Assembly (NCBI GenBank): GCA_022565195.1 | Contig: JADFJZ010000088.1 | Coordinates: 1-6,433 of the forward strand | DNA from: Planctomycetota bacterium | Lineage (GTDB): Bacteria; Planctomycetota; Phycisphaerae; UBA1845; CAIVHJ01 | Length of the DNA stretch: 6,433 bases | Direction of reading: 5' to 3' | Shown: positions 1 through 5,546 of the stretch, piece by piece | Layout: the number at the start of each line of letters is the position of its first letter | Position numbering within the stretch: the stretch's first letter is position 1 | Made by a program: the position numbers and the translations under genes | The notes under the pieces: generated by a model | Told to the model about the DNA's origin: nothing | What the model saw: the letters and a program-made list of their open reading frames with translations, nothing else | The model's database searches: none

Positions 1-390
1 CCGACGGAAATCACGGCCTCGCTGGAGGCCGTCCGGCAAAGGTATCAGCCTGACCGCCTGCGCGTGGTGTTCCAGCCGCACCAAGTATCAAGAACACGCT
101 TCTTCCTCGAAGACTTCGCCGACAGCTTTGAGTTGGCCGACGAAGTCATCGTGCCGGATATTTACTTTGTCCGGGATTCCGAGGCCGATCGGCAGTTGAT
201 CTCGGGCAACGACCTGGCGGAGCGCATCACGCGCCGCGGCGGGCTGGCTCGATACGTTCCGAATCTTGACGACATCGCCGAGTATCTCGCCGCAGACGCC
301 CGTGGGGGCGATCTGGTGATCACCATGGGCGCGGGAGACGTCTGGAAGGTAGCCGATGAAATGGTATCACGGCTTGGAGCCGATTGTTGA
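1..390 (+). CDS. murC: UDP-N-acetylmuramate--L-alanine ligase, C-terminal part (5' end outside window)
   Basis: MurC is the cytoplasmic ATP-dependent ligase that joins L-alanine to UDP-MurNAc, the first peptide step of peptidoglycan synthesis. Only the last 129 codons are present; the frame is open from base 1 to the TGA at 388-390. What is visible is the C-terminal Mur ligase domain. It opens with PTEI, which in MurC follows the His-His of the DYGHHPTE motif, so the window cuts in right after that motif. Then come FQPHQVSRTRFF (E. coli has FQPHRFTRTRD), a DIYFVRDSE stretch before the variable segment, and ITMGAGDVWKVADEM, the counterpart of the E. coli QGAGNIGKIA end motif. The final hydrophilic tail is of normal length. 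The 3' end overlaps murB by 35 bases, so translation of the two is probably coupled. Identification is firm. The ATP-binding central domain and the start lie upstream and cannot be judged. Confidence 0.95.
   Translation, partial: PTEITASLEAVRQRYQPDRLRVVFQPHQVSRTRFFLEDFADSFELADEVIVPDIYFVRDSEADRQLISGNDLAERITRRGGLARYVPNLDDIAEYLAADARGGDLVITMGAGDVWKVADEMVSRLGADC
344..350 (+). promoter_or_regulatory. Ribosome binding site for murB, inside murC
   Basis: GGAAGGT lies five bases before the ATG at 356, within the murC coding sequence. It supports this ATG over later TTG candidates (for example 374) and so supports a real 35-base murC/murB overlap. Confidence 0.55.
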
Positions 391-1234
391 GGAAAACGTC
401 CGCCTGGCCGACCGCACTTGGTATCGACTGGGCGGCGCCGCACGATATTTCTGCACGCCCGCGTCTCTCACTGAAGTCTGCGAAGTCGTCAAGCGGGCCC
501 AGGACGCTCAGTTGCCGTTGAAAGTTCTCGGCGGCGGCGCCAACGTGTTGGTGCGCGACGAAGGATTTGACGGCATCGTGATGCAGCTTGGCAAAGATGA
601 CTTCGGGCATGTCACCATCGATCATAACAAGGTTCGCGCCGACAGCGCCGTCGATCTGCCGGATCTCGTACGCCGAACCGTCAATGAAGGGCTGGCCGGG
701 CTGGAACGCATGGCGGGAATTCCCGGCACGGTGGGCGGTGCGGTGCGTATGAACGCCGGTGGTCGCTACGGCGAGATCGGCGACATGGTTGCCGCCGCCA
801 CGGTGATCGCAGCCGACGGCTCGCTCCATGAATGGGATCGAAGCCACATGCAGTTCCGTTACCGCGGCAGCAACTTCGTTGACGTCATCGTCATCGACGT
901 GACGTTCGAGTTGAGTTTTGCCAATGGCGACGAACTCCGCGACCATTATCGAGAAATCTGGGAGTACAAGAAGAGCACGCAGCCGTTCACACGCAACAAC
1001 GCCGGGTGCATGTTCAAGAACCCGGCCGGACACTATGCCGGCCAGTTGATCGATCGTGCCGGACTGAAAGGCGAATCCTGCGGCGGCGCTACGGTTTGTG
1101 AGCAACACGCCAACTTCATCGTCACCGACCCCGATACGCGCACGAGCGACATCCTGACTCTGGTCGACCGCATCCAAAGCCGCGTGCGCGATCGTTACGG
1201 CGTGGATCTGGAGTTGGAGGTCGATGTGTGGTGA
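356..1234 (+). CDS. murB: UDP-N-acetylenolpyruvoylglucosamine reductase (MurB)
   Basis: MurB is the cytoplasmic FAD enzyme that uses NADPH to reduce UDP-GlcNAc-enolpyruvate to UDP-MurNAc. At 292 residues it has the length of the shorter (type II, Bacillus-like) MurB proteins. In order, the sequence shows YRLGG (23-27); the FAD-binding LGGGANVLVRDEGF (58-71); GLAGLERMAGIPG with TVGGAVRMNAGG (112-136); FRYRGS (167-172, with the catalytic-site Arg at 170); NNAGCMFKNP (214-223); AGQLIDRAGLKG (228-239); and CEQHANFIV (248-256), whose Glu249 matches the active-site Glu325 of E. coli. The proton donor position, Ser229 in E. coli, is Cys218 here. I know Cys to be tolerated at this site, so the enzyme is probably active. 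The ATG at 356 has an upstream GGAAGGT. The start lies inside murC and the stop is 56 bases before ddl, in the classical murC-murB-ddl order. Identification is very secure. Confidence 0.97.
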   Translation: MKWYHGLEPIVEENVRLADRTWYRLGGAARYFCTPASLTEVCEVVKRAQDAQLPLKVLGGGANVLVRDEGFDGIVMQLGKDDFGHVTIDHNKVRADSAVDLPDLVRRTVNEGLAGLERMAGIPGTVGGAVRMNAGGRYGEIGDMVAAATVIAADGSLHEWDRSHMQFRYRGSNFVDVIVIDVTFELSFANGDELRDHYREIWEYKKSTQPFTRNNAGCMFKNPAGHYAGQLIDRAGLKGESCGGATVCEQHANFIVTDPDTRTSDILTLVDRIQSRVRDRYGVDLELEVDVW

Positions 1235-1280
1235 CGCCGAGGTACCGTGCTCGACGGATTTGAGTTTCAGGACCGAAGCA

Positions 1281-1285
1281 GAGGG
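1281..1285 (+). promoter_or_regulatory. Ribosome binding site that decides the ddl start
   Basis: GAGGG ends five bases before the ATG at 1291. For the in-frame GTG at 1285 the same purine run would touch the start codon, so the ATG at 1291 is preferred. Confidence 0.6.
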
Positions 1286-1290
1286 TGAAT

Positions 1291-2247
1291 ATGACGACCG
1301 CAGCGCAACTTCGACCGCCTCAACCGGCCTTGCCGGCGATTTCGACGCATGACATCACAGTGCTGCTCGGCGGCCCCAGCGAAGAGCGAGAGGTCAGTCT
1401 CAACAGCGGCCGGGCAGTGGCATCGGCCCTGGGGCGTTGCGGGCATCGCGTCACCGCGAGCGATATTTCGGCAGATGACTTGTCGGCGCTGGGCCGGTCG
1501 GCCGACCTCATTTTCATTGCCTTGCACGGCGCATTCGGTGAGGACGGGCAGCTCCAGGCCATCCTTGAAGAGCGGCGTATTCCCTATGTCGGATCGAACG
1601 CCGCGGCCTCCCGTCTGGCCATGGACAAAGCCGCCTCGAAAAAGCGCTTCGAAGAGTGCGGCATTCCGACGCCGGCCTACAAAGTCGTTCACGCCGCGCA
1701 AATCAACCAAGCCGTCAGTTGCTGGAAACTGCCGACTGTGATAAAGCCCCTGGATCAAGGCAGCAGCGTCGATACGATGATCGCCCGGGATGCGTTCGGG
1801 TTTCAGTCGGCCGTGGAACGCGTCGTCCGCAAGTATGGCAGTTGCTTGATTGAAGAATACATCAAGGGCCCGGAGTTGACCGTCAGCATTTTGGGCGACG
1901 ACGCCCTTCCCGTGTGTGAGATCCGCACGCCGCGCGAGTTCTATGACTACAAAGCGAAATACACCGAAAACACGACCGAGTATCTATTCGACTTGAACCT
2001 GCCGGAGGCGCTGCTGAATGAGGTCCAGAGGCTCAGTCTCGAGGCGCACCGCGCCCTGGGCTGTAGGGACTTCTCGCGCGTCGATTGGATGGTGGACGAG
2101 CTGAGCAGCCAGCCGTATGTCCTGGAGGTCAATACGATTCCGGGCTTCACCGATCACTCACTGCTCCCCAAGGCGGCGGAGCGGGTCGGCATCAGCTTCG
2201 ACCAACTCTGCCAACGCATTGTCGAGATGGCCATGGCCCGGGCCTGA
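1291..2247 (+). CDS. ddl: D-alanine--D-alanine ligase
   Basis: Ddl is the cytoplasmic ATP-grasp ligase that makes the D-Ala-D-Ala dipeptide added by MurF. From the ATG at 1291 it has 318 residues, close to the roughly 306 of E. coli DdlB plus an N-terminal extension. After about 20 Pro/Ala-rich residues comes VLLGGPSEEREVSLNSG (24-40). Glu32 matches E. coli Glu15. HGAFGEDGQLQ (79-89) and PYVGS (98-102) follow. The ATP-grasp core has Lys152 and Ser158 in IKPLDQGSS, then IEEYIKGPELTV. FYDYKAKY (217-224) carries Tyr224, the equivalent of E. coli Tyr216, which marks the D-Ala-D-Ala rather than the D-Ala-D-lactate type. Arg263, Asp265, Glu279 and Asn281 (SRVD and LEVN) supply the phosphate and metal site, and TIPGFTDHSLLP completes it. 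It sits between murB and ftsQ, as ddlB does in E. coli. There are no truncations and the active site is complete. Confidence 0.97.
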   Translation: MTTAAQLRPPQPALPAISTHDITVLLGGPSEEREVSLNSGRAVASALGRCGHRVTASDISADDLSALGRSADLIFIALHGAFGEDGQLQAILEERRIPYVGSNAAASRLAMDKAASKKRFEECGIPTPAYKVVHAAQINQAVSCWKLPTVIKPLDQGSSVDTMIARDAFGFQSAVERVVRKYGSCLIEEYIKGPELTVSILGDDALPVCEIRTPREFYDYKAKYTENTTEYLFDLNLPEALLNEVQRLSLEAHRALGCRDFSRVDWMVDELSSQPYVLEVNTIPGFTDHSLLPKAAERVGISFDQLCQRIVEMAMARA

Positions 2248-2280
2248 GCAAATTGCCGATAACCCTTCCAGGAGGCCATC

Positions 2281-3150
2281 ATGCTCGGACGAGGCCCACG
2301 CAGGGGACGCAGAAGAACCCCCTTTCAAGTGGCGACCAACAACCTGCTCCAACGGACACGCCCCGTCCTCACCGAATTGCTCAAGCTCTCTGTGGCAGTT
2401 GCCGCGTTTGGCGCCGCGCTCTGGGGCCTCGACCAAGCCCAATCCGAACAGTTTCGGCAGCCGGAATACCGGCAGTATGTGTCGTTTGAATTGATTGACG
2501 CGCCCGCCGGCGTGGCTGGCCTCGTTGAGCAGGAACTCGCCGAGTTTTACGGCCGAAACTGGATCGATAGCACGCTCTGTGAACAAGTGGCCCGGCGATT
2601 GGCCGATTGCCCGTGGGTCGAGACCGTCAAACGAGTGAGCAAAGCCGAACCGGGCCTGATCCGTGTCCAGTGCGACTACCGCCAGCCGCAGGCGCTCGTC
2701 CAGCACGGCGAATATTTCTACATGGTGGACGAATACGGTGTCAGGCTGCCCGGCGTCTATGGCTACCAGCCGGGATGGCTGTTGGTTCAGGGCGTGAGCA
2801 GCGCGGCCCCGGATCCGGGCGAGACTTGGCCGGGAAACGACATCGCCGCGGGGCTCCGATTGGCCCGGATGATCCTGCATCAGACTTATGCCAGGCAGGT
2901 CGTCGCGGTGTCGGTGTATAATTACGGAGGCAGAGAGGATCCGTACCGTTCCCACATTGAGCTGGTCACCGACTCCGGCGGCAACCGCATCCTGTGGGGC
3001 TCGGCACCCGGAGAAGAACTGGAGGAGAACTCAGCAGAGCAAAAGCTGCGAATCCTCGCTGAAAACTTTCGCCGGCATGGTAGAATCGATGCCCACGAGC
3101 CGCGGATCGACATCTCGGTGTTTCCGAGCCGGTTTTTGATTCCGGCCTAG
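2281..3150 (+). CDS. ftsQ: FtsQ-like cell division protein (POTRA and FtsQ domains)
   Basis: FtsQ is a bitopic inner-membrane protein that bridges early and late divisome proteins through its periplasmic domain. This 289-residue protein has the expected plan. There is an Arg-rich cytoplasmic N terminus (1-13, six Arg), one membrane helix at about 29-50, and a POTRA-like segment at about 80-140 with CPWVETVKRVSKAEPGLIRV (110-129), which fits the POTRA pattern PWV-x-x-a-x-V-x-r-x-x-P-x-x-l. The FtsQ/DivIB segment has YFYMVDEYGVRLPG (145-158), then RILWG (236-240) and QKLRIL (254-259), and ends with RIDISVFPSRFLIP like the closing strand of FtsQ. Similarity is at the level of pattern, not strong identity. 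The position right after ddl strengthens the call. AGGAGG at 2270-2275, five bases before the ATG, fixes the start. No ftsA or ftsZ follows. It could also be described simply as a POTRA/FtsQ-domain protein of unproven function. Confidence 0.82.
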   Translation: MLGRGPRRGRRRTPFQVATNNLLQRTRPVLTELLKLSVAVAAFGAALWGLDQAQSEQFRQPEYRQYVSFELIDAPAGVAGLVEQELAEFYGRNWIDSTLCEQVARRLADCPWVETVKRVSKAEPGLIRVQCDYRQPQALVQHGEYFYMVDEYGVRLPGVYGYQPGWLLVQGVSSAAPDPGETWPGNDIAAGLRLARMILHQTYARQVVAVSVYNYGGREDPYRSHIELVTDSGGNRILWGSAPGEELEENSAEQKLRILAENFRRHGRIDAHEPRIDISVFPSRFLIPA

Positions 3151-3172
3151 TGCCGCCCAAGGAGCGCTCACC

Positions 3173-4015
3173 ATGGAACAAACATCCCTCAGTCAATGGT
3201 TCGTCACCTTCATGGATCGGGCCGGTCAAACGGTGGAGTTGTTAATTCCCCGCGATTTGATGCCAGGTGCGACCATGACCGGCGTGGCTTTGCTCGCCGC
3301 CGGCCTGTTCTGTGGAATCTACGGCGCCCACTACGCCAGAGGCATTCTGAGCGCGATCCTCGGCGGGCTCGGTTTCGCGATCGGCGTCATCGCCGCCCGA
3401 ACGTTTGAGATTGCGCCGATTCTGGGCGGCTTGGCGGGCTTGCTCGCACTGGCTTCATTGGGCTATTACTCACACCGCCTGTGGGTCGGAGTAGGCGTCG
3501 GCCTGCTGGCCAGCAGCATCGGGCTGTTCGTCTACGGCCAGGACTCCGTTTGGCCGGCGTTTATCGAGTACAAAGCCGAGCCCGTTCTCACGGAACCGGG
3601 CGACTTCGAGTACGCGCTGCCCTCGGCGGAGCAGCAGGAAACTGTGTTGAATCCCCGCCTGCTGGCCTACCTGGATGGTTTTTATCAGCACCTCCGCGAA
3701 ATTCAGCCGCAGCTCACACGGAATACAGCCGTGCTCTCGACGCTGTTCATGATCGGCGGATTCGCTGTCGGGGTGCTGCTGACGCGGTGGGCGTTGATTC
3801 TGTCCTGCGCGGTGATCGGAGCCGTGCTCTTCAATTTGAGCCTGGCGACTTTCGCGGACGCCTTCGCGCCGGGCGGCTGGACCGAACGTCTTTCGCTGCA
3901 TCCCAATGCGACCCTTGCCTTTATCTCTACCACCCTGGTCCTGAGCATGTTGATCCAGTTCAGAATGACCCAACAATCATCCTCAGCTTCCACAGCCGAG
4001 AAACCGAAGAGCTAA
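3173..4015 (+). CDS. Seven-helix membrane protein of unknown function, paralogue A
   Basis: I do not recognise a named gene. The 280-residue protein has no signal peptide. Likely membrane helices are at about 33-53, 57-77, 80-98, 103-121, 186-204, 206-227 and 245-263. The basic residues cluster in the loops after helices 1, 3, 5 and 7 (R56, H101/R102, R205, R264 with the K-rich tail). By the positive-inside rule this puts the N terminus outside, the C terminus inside, and the 62-residue acidic loop between helices 4 and 5 (about 122-184) outside the membrane. Glycines are frequent within helices. The helix-G-loop-basic-helix-G pattern resembles the TM7S3/TMEM198 N-terminal type (DUF4203), but that is only a suggestion. 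AAGGAG at 3159-3164 precedes the ATG by eight bases. It lies 22 bases after ftsQ and 68 before a shorter protein that aligns with it (see findings), so the pair probably acts together at the membrane. Confidence 0.85.
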   Translation: MEQTSLSQWFVTFMDRAGQTVELLIPRDLMPGATMTGVALLAAGLFCGIYGAHYARGILSAILGGLGFAIGVIAARTFEIAPILGGLAGLLALASLGYYSHRLWVGVGVGLLASSIGLFVYGQDSVWPAFIEYKAEPVLTEPGDFEYALPSAEQQETVLNPRLLAYLDGFYQHLREIQPQLTRNTAVLSTLFMIGGFAVGVLLTRWALILSCAVIGAVLFNLSLATFADAFAPGGWTERLSLHPNATLAFISTTLVLSMLIQFRMTQQSSSASTAEKPKS

Positions 4016-4017
4016 CA

Positions 4018-4040
4018 GGCGGCTGCCGCCCCCGGGCGGC
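4018..4040 (+). other. GC-rich hairpin between the two membrane protein genes
   Basis: GCCGCC (4025-4030) can pair with GGCGGC (4035-4040) around a CCCG loop. A second GGCGGC at 4018-4023 could compete for the same GCCGCC, giving two mutually exclusive pairings. No T-run follows, so this is not a standard intrinsic terminator. It may be an mRNA-processing or stability element, a weak attenuator, or a chance product of high GC. Confidence 0.3.
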
Positions 4041-4083
4041 CCGCGCGGTATCGGAACGCAAAGTCCTGTGCTGAGGTGAACCA

Positions 4084-4713
4084 ATGCGCGTGCATATTGA
4101 CAATTGGATTGCTCTGTTGAGAGACGCGGATCCTGTGTGGGGCTTTCCGTTGGTGGTGCTGGGCCTGGTGTTGATGTTCATGGGCTGGCAGGTTCACAAG
4201 CTCGCCGTACCCTTCACGGCGCTCTTGGTCGGGATGATTGTTGGGCAGTTGTTCTTCGACTTGCTGCTCCCCCGACTGATCGTTGGAGCCGTGATCGGTT
4301 TGATCTTCGCGGCAGCGGCTTGTTTCTCGACTCGCTATTCCGTCGCCGTTCTGGGCGGGATGGTCGGTGCGTTCGTTTTCTCCGGTTACTTGTCCACGTT
4401 TGACAACCTCCAACTGCCCATCGCCGTGGATTGGGCCGTCGCGGCCTTCGGTTTCGCGGGCGGTACAGCCCTTGCATTTGTCATGTTTCGTGAGATGGCC
4501 ATTATCGTCACCGCGTTTGTGGGTTCACTCCTGCTGGTGTCCGGCCTGAACGGCATTGTGCCTCAGTACATCCCGCCGCTGTACGAGACCGTCGCCACGT
4601 TTCTGGCGGACTATCCGGCGTTCCTCGTTCCGTTCCTGATCGGTGGGCCGACGTTGATCGGCACACTGAGCCAAATGGCCGGCTCCGACAAGGCGGAGGC
4701 GGGCGCGCTCTAA
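4084..4713 (+). CDS. Seven-helix membrane protein of unknown function, paralogue B
   Basis: I do not recognise a named gene. The 209-residue protein has likely membrane helices at about 18-36, 40-60, 64-81, 83-104, 111-134, 137-158 and 177-195, and no signal peptide. Basic residues follow helices 1 (H38/K39), 3 (R84) and 5 (R136), and acidic residues lie in the loops after helices 4 and 6. This gives the same N-out, C-in topology as the preceding protein. It aligns with that protein without gaps over helices 1-4 (shift of 17 residues, with G27, G34, G54, G68, G72 and G91 matching) and over helices 5-6 (shift of 69, with G126, G127, R136 and G147 matching). The main difference is the loop after helix 4: about 7 residues here against about 62 in its neighbour. 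A distant DUF4203/TMEM198-like relationship is possible but unproven. GAGGTGA at 4073-4079, four bases before the ATG, is a strong ribosome binding site. Confidence 0.85.
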   Translation: MRVHIDNWIALLRDADPVWGFPLVVLGLVLMFMGWQVHKLAVPFTALLVGMIVGQLFFDLLLPRLIVGAVIGLIFAAAACFSTRYSVAVLGGMVGAFVFSGYLSTFDNLQLPIAVDWAVAAFGFAGGTALAFVMFREMAIIVTAFVGSLLLVSGLNGIVPQYIPPLYETVATFLADYPAFLVPFLIGGPTLIGTLSQMAGSDKAEAGAL

Positions 4714-4733
4714 TTCCGCTATCATGGCGGATT

Positions 4734-5546
4734 ATGACTCGCACTGATCCGCGACTCGCAGTCTGCCTTGACGACTTCGGCGCTCCGCCGAAAGAGGCTC
4801 TGCGCGCCGCCTCCGAGCTTGGGTTTCGGTGTGTGCAGATCGGCGCCCTGCAAGGCCCCATCTCCCCCGGCCAACTCGATGAATCCGGCCGACGACACTT
4901 GCGACGATTCGCCGAGGGCCTGGGCCTGCAAATCATCGCTCTACGCGTAGATTTCGGCGGCTCGCGGTTCCTCGACGCTTCCAGAACGGACTATTGCATC
5001 GATCGTACGCGCCGCGTGCTGGAATTGGCCCGTGAGTTGAATGTGCCGATGGTCAGCGCCCCGCTCGGCAAGTTCCGAACGGCCGATGTCCAAGAATATG
5101 AACTCGTCATGTCCGCCGTGCGGGCCGTCGCCGATCACGCCGACCTGCTCAATTGCTTTTTCGCGATCGAGACGGCCGTCGACACACCGGATGCGTTGCA
5201 GCAGTTGTTGCGTGACGTGTCGTGCCCGCATTTGAAAGTGGCCTACGATCCGGCAGAGTTGCTCATCGGCGGCATTGATCCCTTGGCGCCGATCGAGACG
5301 TATGCCGACGACATCGCACTCGCCTTCGCGCGCGACGCCGAACGCGGCACCTCCGCCCAGCCCGGCCGGGAGACCAATCTCGGCGCCGGACATTTGAGCC
5401 TGCCGGCCTATCTTGCACAGCTCGATGCCGCGGGATATCGGGGGCCGCTGGTCGTGCGCCGGGCCGACACCACGCGCCCTCTGGCGGATCTGGCCGCCTG
5501 CAAAGAATACCTGGAGTCGATTCTCACCACGGGGGCGACACAGTGA
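4734..5546 (+). CDS. Sugar phosphate isomerase/epimerase-like TIM-barrel protein
   Basis: This 270-residue protein fits the xylose isomerase-like TIM-barrel (AP endonuclease 2) superfamily, whose members isomerise or epimerise sugars with a divalent metal or act on DNA. Seen in order are an opening strand LAVCLDDFG (8-16), EALRAASELGFRCVQIG (21-37), LELARELNVPMVSAPLG (96-112), FFAIETAVDTPDAL (142-155) with Glu146 at the first metal-ligand position, and KVAYDPAELLIGGIDP (168-183) with Asp172 at the second. The closing part, ETNLGAGHLSLPAYLAQL (213-230) and GYRGPLVVRR (234-243), is typical of the family. Two usual metal-site positions look lost: the His pair before the (K/R)D motif reads L196/F198, and the final Glu is in an RR context (242-243). 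The substrate therefore cannot be named and activity is uncertain. The start is the ATG at 4734 with only a weak GGCGG before it. The 3' end overlaps the next gene by four bases. Confidence 0.82.
   Translation: MTRTDPRLAVCLDDFGAPPKEALRAASELGFRCVQIGALQGPISPGQLDESGRRHLRRFAEGLGLQIIALRVDFGGSRFLDASRTDYCIDRTRRVLELARELNVPMVSAPLGKFRTADVQEYELVMSAVRAVADHADLLNCFFAIETAVDTPDALQQLLRDVSCPHLKVAYDPAELLIGGIDPLAPIETYADDIALAFARDAERGTSAQPGRETNLGAGHLSLPAYLAQLDAAGYRGPLVVRRADTTRPLADLAACKEYLESILTTGATQ

Noticed and set aside
320..1177. Long open frame on the minus strand (285 codons) opposite murB
   Set aside because: It mirrors a secure murB gene, its protein has no recognisable motif, and open antisense frames are common at this GC content.
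1235..1290. Possible promoter between murB and ddl (TTGAGT at 1260-1265)
   Set aside because: The correctly spaced downstream region is GGGTGA, not a -10 box. Co-transcription from upstream is more likely.
2917..2922. Perfect TATAAT inside ftsQ as a -10 promoter element
   Set aside because: No -35-like hexamer lies at the right distance, and the bases encode the ordinary V-Y-N-Y stretch of FtsQ. No start codon with a ribosome binding site follows nearby.
2158..2955. Long minus-strand open frame (265 codons) opposite ftsQ
   Set aside because: No motif, no good ribosome binding site, and the + strand gene has a strong one and fits the dcw order.
3481..4074. + strand open frame of 197 codons overlapping membrane protein A in another frame
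   Set aside because: Its translation is rich in Arg, Ala and Gly with no helices or motif, while the frame starting at 3173 gives a clean membrane protein with a good ribosome binding site.
3173..4713. Membrane protein pair as transporter, toxin-antitoxin or phage defence components
   Set aside because: No transporter signature, nuclease or NTPase motif is visible, and the setting is a housekeeping cell-wall cluster, so there is no support for these roles.
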